This document shows, one piece after another, positions 26,612-36,014 of a stretch of DNA of 64,000 nucleotides. The first letter of the stretch is position 1. Each line of letters starts with the position of its first letter. The notes beneath the pieces were generated by a model. That model was not told the origin of the DNA. It ran no database searches and worked only from the letters and a program-made list of their open reading frames with translations. The stretch comes from Sulfomarinibacter sp963741385. Lineage in GTDB: Bacteria > Acidobacteriota > Thermoanaerobaculia > Thermoanaerobaculales > Sulfomarinibacteraceae. The stretch is taken from positions 124,001 to 188,000 of the forward strand of contig CAVUHO010000010.1 of assembly GCA_963741385.1 (NCBI GenBank), given 5' to 3'. Position numbers and translations under genes: made by a program.

Positions 26612-28042
26612 TCAGTTGCTCGCAGCAATCCAGTTCGCGTTCTGCACCAGTTGGTCCACCTCGGCTTCGAGGGAGTCGACCTCGCCCGGAAGGGCTGAGG
26701 CCGCCAGGATGTGGACGTCCTCGTACTGGCGGTCGAAGAGCATCCAGCGGACCCAGAGGTAGGGCTCGCCTTCCTCGTCGACACTCTCCTCGATCACCCG
26801 AATGCCCTCGAAACCGCCGATGCCCGTCGGTTTGATGAGGTCGGGTCCCATGTTCTGGGTCACCGTCGCGATAAATGTCTCTTCGGTCTCACCGACGCCG
26901 AGGGGAAGCGACCACACGAAGAGGCCCTGTCCGTCCTCGCGGATCCACTCCGATCGCTGGTCGGGCTCGCTTCCGAAGGCCCAGGCCTCGGGGTCGTGAC
27001 CGCCGCTCCACCCGAGGTCGTTGGAGGCGAGGTCGAGATCGCGATCGACGACGTTGACCGCACTGCCCAACACTCCTGTGAACACCGGCGGCACCGCCAT
27101 CAGTGCGAGACTGGCGACAGCACCGGCTGCGGCTGCGCGACGCCAGTTCGTCCTTTTCGTCTCCAGACGAGTCCGATGAACAAGGACCGCCGCGACGTGT
27201 GCGCTCTCGAGCTTGGTGAAGAAGAAAAACATCGCTCCCAGGGTCACCGCTGCAACAACCTCTTGCGGTCCGGCTGCAAAAAGAAAAGAGAACGCCACAA
27301 TCAGGAAGAGCAAGCTCTCACTGAAGAAATCCAGGGTCGCCAGCACCGGGTGACCGGCGTACAACAGACCTGCGCCCGGGAAAGCCAGTGAAAGCGCAGC
27401 CGCCAGACCGCGCGATTTGAAGCGAACACCGCACTGGCCGCAAACGGCGGGACATTTCGGTGTCGCCGCACCACACCCCGGGCAGTGCCAGAGGGGCACC
27501 GGGCGCGGCGAGTGGATGTCACCGGGCAACAACTGCTGCTGAATTTTCGGTATCAGCAGCTTCATCAACTTGCGATCTCCGCTCTCCTGAAATTTCCACT
27601 TCTGTGTGCGCCCCTCGGCAGGTTTCAGGGTCAAGGTGCCGAATTTGAACTTCAAGTCCTTCACCTGCCCCCAGGAATACGAGCAGGTGCAGGTGTCGGC
27701 GCGGTCGGGCTTGCGAAGCATGATTTCGACCAACCGACGGTCGGTCATCACCAGGGCTGCCCGGAAGAACAGGACGTACCAGACGCCGAGGCCGAAGACC
27801 TCGAGGAATCGGGGGTTGTGAATAACCGGTGCGATATGGAGCACCGTCTCGTCAGAATCGAGGACCCGTTCGAGGTGAGGCTGTATCGCCAGCACCAGTT
27901 TTTCGCGGGCATCCAATTTCTTCCGCGACAGATATGTGTCCTCGCCGGAGAAGCAGCGATCCATCCCTGTGACCGGCACGAACTCCTCGTTCAGTGGTCC
28001 AAGGAACGCGGGATTCCAGAGTTGTCCGCTGTGCGGTTCCAC
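26612..28042 (-). CDS. Unknown membrane protein with PH-like region and zinc ribbon
   Basis: 476 residues from a GTG start (28042) that has a near-perfect AAAGGAGGTGA Shine-Dalgarno eight bases upstream. The N-terminal about 190 residues look like a PH/GRAM-type module (TDRRLVEIML, SWGQVKDLKFKFGTLTLK). A four-Cys zinc ribbon follows (WHCPGCGAATPKCPAVCGQCG), then three or four membrane helices (about 220-330), and a C-terminal domain of about 140 residues ending in acidic helices. I do not recognise the whole architecture. The first half resembles bacterial proteins that sit on the membrane and sense lipids. Unlinked to neighbours. Confidence 0.75.
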   Translation of the reverse strand: MEPHSGQLWNPAFLGPLNEEFVPVTGMDRCFSGEDTYLSRKKLDAREKLVLAIQPHLERVLDSDETVLHIAPVIHNPRFLEVFGLGVWYVLFFRAALVMTDRRLVEIMLRKPDRADTCTCSYSWGQVKDLKFKFGTLTLKPAEGRTQKWKFQESGDRKLMKLLIPKIQQQLLPGDIHSPRPVPLWHCPGCGAATPKCPAVCGQCGVRFKSRGLAAALSLAFPGAGLLYAGHPVLATLDFFSESLLFLIVAFSFLFAAGPQEVVAAVTLGAMFFFFTKLESAHVAAVLVHRTRLETKRTNWRRAAAAGAVASLALMAVPPVFTGVLGSAVNVVDRDLDLASNDLGWSGGHDPEAWAFGSEPDQRSEWIREDGQGLFVWSLPLGVGETEETFIATVTQNMGPDLIKPTGIGGFEGIRVIEESVDEEGEPYLWVRWMLFDRQYEDVHILAASALPGEVDSLEAEVDQLVQNANWIAASN

Positions 28043-28063
28043 CCCGTCACCTCCTTTCGACAT

Positions 28064-28094
28064 GCCACGGCGCAGCCGAAGGCGAAGCCGGATC
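28064..28094. repeat. CACGGCGCAGCC...GGCGAAGCCGGAT repeat
   Basis: Third copy of the family seen at 16266 and 19075. It overlaps the leader of the zinc-ribbon gene. Confidence 0.6.
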
Positions 28095-28187
28095 TCACTC
28101 AAGTGTACCTATGGGAGGTGAGCCGACTGAAAACCCCGGATGCTTTTGACACAACCGTAACAAATGGAACCCGTCAATCGAGTCGGA

Positions 28188-29957
28188 TCAACCCTCCACC
28201 AGCTGCCTGCTGACCAGCCGCCGGTAGAGGCCGTCCATCACCATGAGTTCGTCGTGGGTGCCGGTTTCGGCGACCCGCCCGCCGTCGAGCACTACCACCA
28301 GGTCGGCGTTGCGGACGGTCGACAAGCGGTGGGCGATCACCAGGCTGGTGCGATGGCTCATGAGCCGTTCGAGGGCGTCCTGGACCAGCGACTCGGACTC
28401 GGCGTCGAGCGAGGAGGTGGCCTCGTCGAGGATCAGGATTGGCGGGTCCTTGAGGATGGCGCGGGCGATGGCCACCCGCTGTTTCTGGCCTCCGGACAGC
28501 CGCACACCCCGTTCGCCGACCTCGGTGGCGTAACCGTCGGGCAGGGCAGAGATGAAGTCGTGGGCGTTGGCCGCCCGGGCCGCCGCCTCGACCTCGTGGT
28601 CGGTCGCTTCGGGCCGGCCGTAGCGGATATTGGCGGCGACCGAGGTCGAGAAGAGAACCGGCTCCTGGGCGACGGTGCCGATCCGCGAGCGCAGCCAGCG
28701 GGCGTCCAGTTCGCGCAGGTCGCGCTCGTCGAGGCGGATCGCGCCAGCATCCGGGTCGTACAAACGTAAGAGCAGTGCCGCGATGGTCGACTTGCCGGCG
28801 CCCGACGGCCCGACCAGGGCCACCATGCGGCCGGGATCGAGGTTCAGGCTGACGTCGTCCAGCACCCGGACGTCGGGCCGCACCGGGTAGGAAAAACCGA
28901 CTCCCGCGAACTCCACCCGCCCCTCGACCCGATCGAGGCGCGCCCCACCGCCGCTGTCCACGGTCGGCTCGCGGTCGATCAGCTCGAAGACCCGCTCGGA
29001 CGCGCCGCGGGCTCGCGCGAAGTCGGACCACAGATCGGCGAGTGCGCTGAGAGACATGGCGACGATGAGCGTGTAGAGGATGAAGGACGCGAGCTCACCG
29101 ACCGAGAGGTCGCCGGCCATCACCATGCGGCCGCCGAACCACAGGACCGCCGACACCGAACCGAAGGCGGCCAGGGTCATGACGCCGATAAACACCGCCA
29201 TCACCCGGATCCGGCTGCGAGAGACCCTGAAGGACTCCCAGATCCGGTCGCCGTAGCGCTCCGCCTCGGCCTCTTCGCGGGCAAAGCTGCGCACCGTGCG
29301 GATCCCCGCGATGGTTTCCTCGGCGGCCTCGTTGGCGCGGGCGAGGGCGTCCTGCGCCGCCTTCGCGAGCTTTGACATTCGGCGCCCGACCACAACCGCG
29401 CCGAGGGCCACAGGAGGCACCAACGCCAACATCAAGACCGTGAGCCGCATCGAGGAAGCCGCCAGCAGCGCCAGACCACCCACCACCATCACCAGGTTGC
29501 GGAGACCCATGGAGAGATTGACGCTGACCGTGTTCTGCATGACGGTGGCGTCGGCGGTCAGCCGGCTGGTGAGCTCGCCGGTCTTGCGGGCGTCGAAGAA
29601 GGCGATCTCCTGGTCGACGATCGACCGGTAGACGGACTCACGCAACCGCGTGACGATGCGCTCGCCGGCGACCGAGAACAGGTAGTAGCGCAGTGCCACC
29701 GCGACCGCCTGCACGGCGAAGATGACGGCCATGATCAGGGCCACCCGATTGACCGTGGCGGCGCCGCCCGCCACGGCGGCATCGATCAGGACCCCGATCA
29801 CCCGCGGATAGGCGAGAGCGGCCGCACCACCAATCAACAGGAAGATCGACGCCACCGCCAGCCGCCGCCACTCGGGCGCCGCCAAAGCCAGCAGCCGCCG
29901 CACCGGCACCGGCCCCAAGACCTGAAGGTCCTCGGAGATCGATGGATCTTCCGCCAT
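28188..29957 (-). CDS. ABC exporter half-transporter (MsbA/MDR type)
   Basis: 589 residues. Six-helix membrane domain (about 20-320) followed by an ATPase with Walker A GPSGAGKSTIAALLLRLYDP, signature LSGGQKQRVAIARAILKDPPILILDEATSSLD and the H-loop VIAHRLSTVRNADL. It should work as a homodimer exporting lipids or hydrophobic compounds; the substrate cannot be told. I prefer the ATG at 29957, though 29981 is possible. It is last in a minus-strand series after the redoxin, with a heptad array between. Confidence 0.9.
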   Translation of the reverse strand: MAEDPSISEDLQVLGPVPVRRLLALAAPEWRRLAVASIFLLIGGAAALAYPRVIGVLIDAAVAGGAATVNRVALIMAVIFAVQAVAVALRYYLFSVAGERIVTRLRESVYRSIVDQEIAFFDARKTGELTSRLTADATVMQNTVSVNLSMGLRNLVMVVGGLALLAASSMRLTVLMLALVPPVALGAVVVGRRMSKLAKAAQDALARANEAAEETIAGIRTVRSFAREEAEAERYGDRIWESFRVSRSRIRVMAVFIGVMTLAAFGSVSAVLWFGGRMVMAGDLSVGELASFILYTLIVAMSLSALADLWSDFARARGASERVFELIDREPTVDSGGGARLDRVEGRVEFAGVGFSYPVRPDVRVLDDVSLNLDPGRMVALVGPSGAGKSTIAALLLRLYDPDAGAIRLDERDLRELDARWLRSRIGTVAQEPVLFSTSVAANIRYGRPEATDHEVEAAARAANAHDFISALPDGYATEVGERGVRLSGGQKQRVAIARAILKDPPILILDEATSSLDAESESLVQDALERLMSHRTSLVIAHRLSTVRNADLVVVLDGGRVAETGTHDELMVMDGLYRRLVSRQLVEG

Positions 29958-30012
29958 CACTTCGACCGCATCAGCACCCACCGATGACCCGGATCAGGGG
30001 GAGGGAGGGTGG

Positions 30013-30052
30013 GAATTCAAAACTCAAAATTCAAAACTCAAAACTCTGAATT
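30013..30052. repeat. Heptad array (ATTTTGA/AGTTTTG word) with GGGTGGG
   Basis: Five units of TTCAAAA / CTCAAAA follow GGGGGAGGGAGGGTGGG. It lies between the redoxin and the ABC exporter genes and touches the redoxin stop codon. Confidence 0.8.
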
Positions 30053-30642
30053 CACTTCTTGTACTTCACCGAACAACCATAGGGCTTGGTCTCGGCGGTC
30101 GTGACCACCTCCCCGGCAAGAACCTCGTCGAGGGCCGCTGCCACGTAGTTGGTCGGTGAGTCCGACGAGCCGCGCGGATCGTCGTCGATGGCGCCGGCGT
30201 AGACCAGCTTTCCGCTGCCGTCGATCACATACATGTGGGGGGTGGTCGCCGCTCCATAGAGATGCCCGACATCACCCGACTGGTCGACCAGGATCGGGTA
30301 CGGCAGGTCGTTGGCGGCCTTGAACTCCGCGTTGGCCGCGGCGTCCATGTAATTGGTGGAGTTGATTGTCAGCCACACCACATCCTGGGCGCCGTACTTC
30401 GTAGCCAACGACTTCATCGTGCCGGCCTTGTAGTGGCGCTGGACGAAGGGACAGTCTGGGTTGAGCCATTCGAGCACGACGACCTGGCCTTCGAAATCGG
30501 AAAGGCTGACCTCGTTGCCGGAGGTGTCCATCAGGGTGAAGTCCGGAGCGGCGGCGCCGACTGCTGCACTGTCACCCGCCACCGTCACACCTGTCAGAAC
30601 GATCATGATCATTCCCACAAAAACTGCAATCTTACGCTTCAT
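30052..30642 (-). CDS. Periplasmic redoxin (AhpC/TSA-thioredoxin fold)
   Basis: 196 residues with a signal peptide (about 1-22, ending TGVTVAG). The redoxin domain has APDFTLMDTSGNEVSLSDFEGQVVVLEWLNPDCPFVQRHY: a single Cys in the NPDCPF motif, not CxxC. A cis-Pro region is at TTPHMYVIDGSGK. This family (DCPFV-type) probably reduces peroxides or handles thiols outside the cytoplasm. GGGAG precedes ATG 30642. It follows the DsbD-N protein by 29 bases, and the two likely work together in periplasmic thiol chemistry. Confidence 0.85.
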   Translation of the reverse strand: MKRKIAVFVGMIMIVLTGVTVAGDSAAVGAAAPDFTLMDTSGNEVSLSDFEGQVVVLEWLNPDCPFVQRHYKAGTMKSLATKYGAQDVVWLTINSTNYMDAAANAEFKAANDLPYPILVDQSGDVGHLYGAATTPHMYVIDGSGKLVYAGAIDDDPRGSSDSPTNYVAAALDEVLAGEVVTTAETKPYGCSVKYKK

Positions 30643-30671
30643 ATTATCTCCCTTAAGTTGCTCATCTGTTT

Positions 30672-31493
30672 TCAGTTGAGGCCGACGGCCAGATCCCAGC
30701 CGCGACGTTGGTGGTTCTCGTCGGTGACCACCACTACCGAATCCAGGGTGTCGGGTGTGACCGTCGAACCGGCCATCAATCGCACGACCGCGTCGACGCG
30801 CGTCAACCCACCCCGGGTCTGGACCGTGACGTTCTCCACCTCGAGACCCGAGGGGGGATCGGGGAACCACTCGACCGCAAACGGCGCGGCCCGCCACTGC
30901 AACCACAACCCGATGGTCCCATCGGAGAGGCCTCCAGTCGTCCTCAGCGACAGTGGCGGATCAGAGCTCGGAATCGGTTGAGGCAGCGAGGCGGCCCAGT
31001 CCTCGGAGAGCCGATCGTCTGCGATCTCGGCCAACGGGGCCGAGAGCTCGGCCGAACCGAGGACGCACACATCCTTGCAGGCGAGCCACGAGACGGACGC
31101 ACCCACGACAGTAGTTCCGGGCAGTGCGGTCGCTGACCGAAGTTCGGCGGCCAGCACCACCGAGCCCTCGTAGCCATAACCCGGGATGTCACCGCTTTGA
31201 ATGAAGCCAACCGGCACTGGCCATTGCAGGTCGCCCGCTGCGACGCCCGAAGGCAACCGCCACTGCACGTCGGTAGCAAGCCCGGCGCCGCCGGGATTCT
31301 TCCAGTAGATGTGCCAGCCGGGTTTGATGTCAAAACCTACGCCGAGCAGGACGGGCTCTCCGGGCTGCTCCTGACGGGCGCTCGCAACCAGCCTGACCCG
31401 GGCGTTGCCCGCGCCGAAGTCTTCCGCCGCCGCGGGTCCGACCGCCGTGGCGGCCACCGCCGCCAGGACCGCGAGGCAGGTACGACACTTCAT
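30672..31493 (-). CDS. DsbD N-terminal-domain-like periplasmic protein
   Basis: 273 residues: signal peptide (about 1-23), then a DsbD-alpha/DsbC-type domain with GWHIYWKNPGGAGLATDVQW and the redox pair in SWLACKDVCVLGSAEL. The membrane and C-terminal thioredoxin domains of full DsbD are absent. In DsbD the N-domain passes electrons to periplasmic substrates, so this stand-alone version presumably needs another membrane partner (CcdA/ScsB type), not seen in this window. Its 12-base spacing from the phosphatase gene and 29-base spacing to the redoxin support one operon. Confidence 0.85.
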   Translation of the reverse strand: MKCRTCLAVLAAVAATAVGPAAAEDFGAGNARVRLVASARQEQPGEPVLLGVGFDIKPGWHIYWKNPGGAGLATDVQWRLPSGVAAGDLQWPVPVGFIQSGDIPGYGYEGSVVLAAELRSATALPGTTVVGASVSWLACKDVCVLGSAELSAPLAEIADDRLSEDWAASLPQPIPSSDPPLSLRTTGGLSDGTIGLWLQWRAAPFAVEWFPDPPSGLEVENVTVQTRGGLTRVDAVVRLMAGSTVTPDTLDSVVVVTDENHQRRGWDLAVGLN

Positions 31494-31505
31494 GCCTGAC
31501 TGAAG

Positions 31506-32054
31506 TCACGTCGCCGGTTCAGTATTCCCCGGCTCGTGCACGAACAGGACCTCGGCGCGCCGCCAATCGAGACCCACGAGGCTGCCGGTGGCGACGAACC
31601 GATCCAGCCCGAGGTCCTGGGTCAGCGCGCGGATGACCCCTCCATGAACGAACAGGAGATGCCTGCCCGGCTCGAGCTCCGCAATAAAATCCAGGATCCT
31701 GGCGCGGAACTCCGCATGCGACTCGCCCTCGGGCGCCTGAAAGCCCCGGAAGGCTCGAAAAACCTCACCGTAGGCGGAGTCCGCCTCGCGATATCCGCAA
31801 CCCTCGAGCGAGCCGAAGTGGCACTCACGGAGCCTGGCGTCGGCCACTGCCCCACCCCAGGCCAACTGCGCGCTCTCGACGGCCCGGACCAGGTCCGACG
31901 ACCAGACGCCGCTGAACTCGGATCCGTTGATGACCCCGCGGAGAGCCTCGGCCTGGCGGCGGCCGCGTTCGGTGAGCGGGGGATCGCTCCACCCCGCGAC
32001 CCGCTTCGAGGCCGAGAACGTCGTTTCGCCGTGGCGCACCAGCCAGAGTTCCAT
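31506..32054 (-). CDS. Histidine phosphatase family protein
   Basis: 182 residues of the phosphoglycerate mutase-like superfamily. LVRHGETTFSASKR has the phospho-accepting His at position 8, and LFVHGGVIRALTQDLGL the second catalytic His. Members dephosphorylate sugar phosphates, alpha-ribazole phosphate or proteins; the substrate is not clear. It lies 28 bases after the acyl-CoA ligase stop and 12 bases before the DsbD-N gene start. Confidence 0.88.
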   Translation of the reverse strand: MELWLVRHGETTFSASKRVAGWSDPPLTERGRRQAEALRGVINGSEFSGVWSSDLVRAVESAQLAWGGAVADARLRECHFGSLEGCGYREADSAYGEVFRAFRGFQAPEGESHAEFRARILDFIAELEPGRHLLFVHGGVIRALTQDLGLDRFVATGSLVGLDWRRAEVLFVHEPGNTEPAT

Positions 32055-32082
32055 GACCGTGGAGGATACCTCAGCCCCGGGT

Positions 32083-33867
32083 TCAGGCGCGCGGGCCGCC
32101 GTACATGGCCTCGATGAGTTCTGTGTAGGCCTCGGCCACCACCCGCCGCTTGACCTTCATGGTCGGGGTGAGCTCGCCCCCGTCGACGGTGAAGGCTCTG
32201 GGCACGACCCGGAAGTCCTTGATCCGTTCGAAACGCGCCAGGTGTGAATTGACCTCCTCGACGACTTCGGCGTATCGGCTCATGAGATCCGGATGTGCAA
32301 GCGCGGCTGCGAGGTCCGAAGCGTCCACGCCGCGCTCGCGGGCCCACGCCGCCACACCCTCCGGGTCGGGCGCGAGCAGGGCGACGACGAAGGGCCGCCC
32401 GTCGCCGACGAGGACGGCGTTTTCGACCAGGGTTGACTGCTTGAGCCGGCTCTCCACGGGCTGCGGGGCGATGTTCTTGCCGCCGGCGGTGACGATCAGG
32501 TCCTTTTTGCGGTCGGTGATGAAAACGAAGCCGTCGCCGTCGATGGTGCCGATGTCCCCGGTGAGGAAGAAACCGTCGTCGGCGAAGACCTCGGCGGATT
32601 GTTCGGGCTTGTTCCAGTAGCCCTGGAAAACCGACGGGCCCCTTGCCAGGAGTTCGCCGTCGTCAGCGACCCGCATCTCGTAGCTCGGAAGCGGCCGTCC
32701 AACCGAGCCGAGCCGCAGGGTGTTGGGCGTCGGCCCATTCATGGTGATGATGGGCGAGGTCTCGGTCAGCCCCCACGCCTCCTGTACCGGCACGCCGATG
32801 GCCTGGAAGAATTCGTGGACGTACATCGGGACGGCGGCGCCGCCGCAGAACACGACCCGCAGCGAGCCGCCGAGGGCGCCGCGCACCTTGGCCAGCACCA
32901 GACGGTCGGCGATGAAGTGCTTGAGAGCCAGACCGGCGCCGATCTCCCGCTCCGCGAGGCGACGCCGCGCGACCTCGGTCCCGGTGGCTATCGCCCAGTG
33001 GAACAGCGACCTCTGCGCTGCGGAAGCCGAGTTCGCCTTTGCCATGACGGCCGCGTGCACCTTCTCCAGGAGCCGCGGGACGGCGGCGAACACCGCCGGC
33101 CGGATCTCGCCCATCAGACCGCCGACGTGATGCACCGAGCAGTAGGCGCGTGAAGCGCCGAGGCTCATGTACATGAAACCGGCGACCCGCTCGATCATGT
33201 GACACAGGGGCAGGCACTCAAGACCGAGCTCGTCGGTCGAGATGTCGACCCGGCCGAGCGCCTCACGGGCGTTGGTGACGATGTTGCGGTGGGTGAGCAT
33301 CACACCCTTGGGCTCGCCGGTGGTGCCCGAGGTGTAGACGATGGTCGCCAGGGCGTCCTCATCAATGCGCGCGGCGCGCTCCCAGAAACGCTCCCCGGCG
33401 CCGTCCTTTGTGGCGCTCATCAGTTCTTCGAGGGCGAGAACGCCGGCGGCACGCTCGCCCTCCAGCTGCAGCAGGTGGACGAGATTCGGACACCGGTCGC
33501 GGACCTCGAGGAACTTGGCCATCTGCTCGGCGTCCTCGGCCAGAACAACCCGCGCGCCCGAGTCCTGCACCTGGTAGGCCACCTGCTCCGGCGTCAGGGT
33601 GCCGTAGATCGGGACGTTGACCGCGCCGAGGTCGAGCACCGCGAGGTCGATCATGTGCCACTCGGGGCGGGTGTCGCAGAGGACCATGACGCGGTCGCCG
33701 AGGTCCACGCCGAGGGCTGCGAGGGCGTCGGCGAGCGCGGCCGTTCGGCGGAAGAACTCCAGGGTCCCGCAGGATCTGGTGCCGTCGGGACGGTAATGGA
33801 GGTAGTGGTCCGGGCGCGGGTTTTCGAGCTCGTGACGGTAGAGATCGAGGAGGGTGCGGTCAGTCAT
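32083..33867 (-). CDS. Long-chain acyl-CoA ligase (AMP-forming)
   Basis: 594 residues, ANL superfamily. ATP-binding motif IVYTSGTTGEPKGVMLTHRNI, A5 motif AWGLTETSPIITMNG, the adenylate-binding LTGDIGTIDGDGFVFITDRKKDLIVTAGGKNIAP, and a bacterial FACS-like C-terminus. It activates fatty acids to acyl-CoA, feeding the beta-oxidation enzymes encoded elsewhere in the window. Two adjacent ATGs exist; GGAGG fits ATG 33867 best (five bases). First gene of a minus-strand series and divergent from the thiamine-binding protein. Confidence 0.93.
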   Translation of the reverse strand: MTDRTLLDLYRHELENPRPDHYLHYRPDGTRSCGTLEFFRRTAALADALAALGVDLGDRVMVLCDTRPEWHMIDLAVLDLGAVNVPIYGTLTPEQVAYQVQDSGARVVLAEDAEQMAKFLEVRDRCPNLVHLLQLEGERAAGVLALEELMSATKDGAGERFWERAARIDEDALATIVYTSGTTGEPKGVMLTHRNIVTNAREALGRVDISTDELGLECLPLCHMIERVAGFMYMSLGASRAYCSVHHVGGLMGEIRPAVFAAVPRLLEKVHAAVMAKANSASAAQRSLFHWAIATGTEVARRRLAEREIGAGLALKHFIADRLVLAKVRGALGGSLRVVFCGGAAVPMYVHEFFQAIGVPVQEAWGLTETSPIITMNGPTPNTLRLGSVGRPLPSYEMRVADDGELLARGPSVFQGYWNKPEQSAEVFADDGFFLTGDIGTIDGDGFVFITDRKKDLIVTAGGKNIAPQPVESRLKQSTLVENAVLVGDGRPFVVALLAPDPEGVAAWARERGVDASDLAAALAHPDLMSRYAEVVEEVNSHLARFERIKDFRVVPRAFTVDGGELTPTMKVKRRVVAEAYTELIEAMYGGPRA

Positions 33868-34035
33868 CATATCCTCCGGAAGGCCAGGCGAACGATTCAC
33901 GTCGAGCTTGCCGACTTTGACCGGGGCTGTAGGCACCTCAATCATCGGGCCGCCGCGTCCGAGATGCAAGGGTGGTTCGGCCCGATGACCCGCGCCCGTT
34001 GCGACGGCGTATGCTGGACCCATCCGGAGGGACCG

Positions 34036-34338
34036 ATGAAAGCCATCGCCGACATCAGCATCATTCCGCTTGGCGTGGGTCTTTCGCTTTCGAGTTATGT
34101 GGCCGTCTGCGAAAGTGTGTTTTGCGGGGCCGGACTCGAACCACGCCTGCACGCCAACGGGACCAACGTGGAGGGCGACTGGGACGTGGTCATGGCGGCG
34201 CTCAAGACCTGCCACGAAAAACTCCACGGAATGGGAGTGCCGCGGATCGCCACCAATATCCGGCTCGGCACCCGGGTCGACCGCGAACCGTCGATGGATG
34301 CCAAAATCGCATCGGTCAAGGAGAAGATGAAGAAATGA
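34036..34338 (+). CDS. MTH1187-type thiamine-binding protein
   Basis: 100 residues of the UPF0045/DUF77 family: ADISIIPLGVGLSLSSYVAVC at the start, LHANGTNVEGDWDVVMAALKTCH in the middle. The small ferredoxin-like fold of this family has been shown to bind thiamine or similar ligands. GGAGG lies upstream of ATG 34036. Its stop overlaps the next start as ATGA, so it is translationally coupled to a RetSat-type oxidoreductase, an unusual partner. No TPP riboswitch is seen upstream. Confidence 0.85.
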   Translation: MKAIADISIIPLGVGLSLSSYVAVCESVFCGAGLEPRLHANGTNVEGDWDVVMAALKTCHEKLHGMGVPRIATNIRLGTRVDREPSMDAKIASVKEKMKK

Positions 34339-35930
34339 CAAAGGTCGGCATCCCGTTTGCGAAGTGGCAGGACCCCGGCGACTGGGACGCCATCGTCATC
34401 GGCTCGGGGATCGGAGGTCTGGCGGCGGCCGCCTTACTCGGAACCCACGGCGGCAAGAAGGTGCTGGTCCTCGAACGCCACACCACCGCTGGCGGCTTCA
34501 CCCACACCTTCAGCCGTGAGCGCTGGGAATGGGATGTGGGAGTCCACTACATCGGCCAGGTCCACCACGAGGGAGCGATGCTGCGAAGGCTCTTCGACGA
34601 GGTGACCGGGGGCAATCTCGAGTGGGAGCCGATGGGGGAGGTCTACGACACCGTCGTCATCGGCGGCCAGCGCTGGGACTACGTGACCGGCCGCGAAAAC
34701 TGGCGGCAGCGGATGCACCACTGCTTCCCCGGCGAAGAAGGCGCCATCGACCGTTGGCTCGAGTTGGTGAGCGAGGCGACCCGGGGCGCACGATCCTTCT
34801 TTGCAGAAAAGGCCATGCCGGTTCTTCCCGCCCTTCTCGCGGGCCCGTGGATGCGGCGGGGATTCCTACGCCACTCCGACCGCACTCTCGGCGAGGTCCT
34901 CGACGAACTGACCGACGACCCGACCCTCAAGGCTGTGCTGGCCGCGCAGTTCGGCGACCACGGTCTGCCGCCGGCCCAGGCGAGCTTCGCCATCCACGCC
35001 ATGATTTTCAACCACTACCTCGGCGGCGCAGCCTACCCGGTGGGAGGATCGGCCCGCATCGCCGAGACGATGGCCCCTGTCATCGAGCAGGCCGGCGGTA
35101 CGATCGTCATCGGCGCCGAGGTCGCTTCGGTGCTGGTTGAGGATGGGCGCGCCGTGGGGGTGCGGATGACCAAGGGCGGCGAGATTCGCGCACCGTTGGT
35201 CCTCAGCGATGCCGGTGTCCCGAACACCGCCCACCGTTTGCTGCCCGAGGGCACCCCGGGCCGCGAGACGCTGCTGGCCACCCTCAAGCACACCGCGCGA
35301 TCGGCATCTCACATCTGTCTCTACGTCGGTCTCGACGCCACCGACGCCGAACTCGGGCTCGAGCGCCCCAACCTGTGGGTCTACTCGAGCGCCGACCAGG
35401 ACGGAGACATCGCGCGCTTCATGACCGACCCCGACGCGCCCCTGCCGATGGTCTACATCTCGTTCCCGTCGGCCAAGGACCCTTCCTTCACCTCACGCTA
35501 CCCGGGCAGGGCCACGATCGAGGTCGTGAGCATCGCCCCTTACGAGAGGTTTCGGACCTGGGAGGACACGCGGTGGATGAAACGCGGCGACGACTACACC
35601 CGCCTCAAGGAGGAACTGTCGCGGCGTCTGATCGAGGTGTTGGAACGGGAGGTCCCGCAGGTGGCCGGCAAGATCGCCTACCACGAACTGTCGACACCGC
35701 TGTCGACCCGCCACTTCGGCGGCTACTCCGGGGGTGAGATCTACGGTCTCGAACACACGCCCGCACGGTTTCGCGAACGCGCTTTGCGGCCACGTACGGG
35801 ATTGAAGGGTTTCTACCTCACCGGCCAGGACGTGTGCACCGCCGGCGTCGCGGGAGCGCTCTTCGGAGCGGTGCTTTCCGTCTCAGCGATTCTCGGGCGA
35901 AATCTGCTGAAGGAGATATCTCGGGGATAG
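34335..35930 (+). CDS. RetSat/CrtI-type FAD-dependent oxidoreductase
   Basis: 531 residues. The N-terminal dinucleotide fold is AIVIGSGIGGLAAAALLGTHGGKKVLVLERHTTAGGFTHTF; the C-terminal GLYLTGQD-like segment reads GLKGFYLTGQDVCTAGVAGAL. Length and motifs match all-trans-retinol 13,14-reductase and phytoene desaturase relatives, which reduce or desaturate polyene chains. The real substrate may be a carotenoid, quinone or other lipid. It is coupled to the thiamine-binding gene by a 4-base overlap. Its 3' side carries an AACGATTGAACC sequence and a long inverted repeat. Confidence 0.85.
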   Translation: MTKVGIPFAKWQDPGDWDAIVIGSGIGGLAAAALLGTHGGKKVLVLERHTTAGGFTHTFSRERWEWDVGVHYIGQVHHEGAMLRRLFDEVTGGNLEWEPMGEVYDTVVIGGQRWDYVTGRENWRQRMHHCFPGEEGAIDRWLELVSEATRGARSFFAEKAMPVLPALLAGPWMRRGFLRHSDRTLGEVLDELTDDPTLKAVLAAQFGDHGLPPAQASFAIHAMIFNHYLGGAAYPVGGSARIAETMAPVIEQAGGTIVIGAEVASVLVEDGRAVGVRMTKGGEIRAPLVLSDAGVPNTAHRLLPEGTPGRETLLATLKHTARSASHICLYVGLDATDAELGLERPNLWVYSSADQDGDIARFMTDPDAPLPMVYISFPSAKDPSFTSRYPGRATIEVVSIAPYERFRTWEDTRWMKRGDDYTRLKEELSRRLIEVLEREVPQVAGKIAYHELSTPLSTRHFGGYSGGEIYGLEHTPARFRERALRPRTGLKGFYLTGQDVCTAGVAGALFGAVLSVSAILGRNLLKEISRG

Positions 35931-36014
35931 TCCAACGATTGAACCTTTAGCTCATCCGAAAATCCCTGCGACGATCATGCGTTCTTTCGGTGCTCTATCG
36001 AAATCAGATTCATC

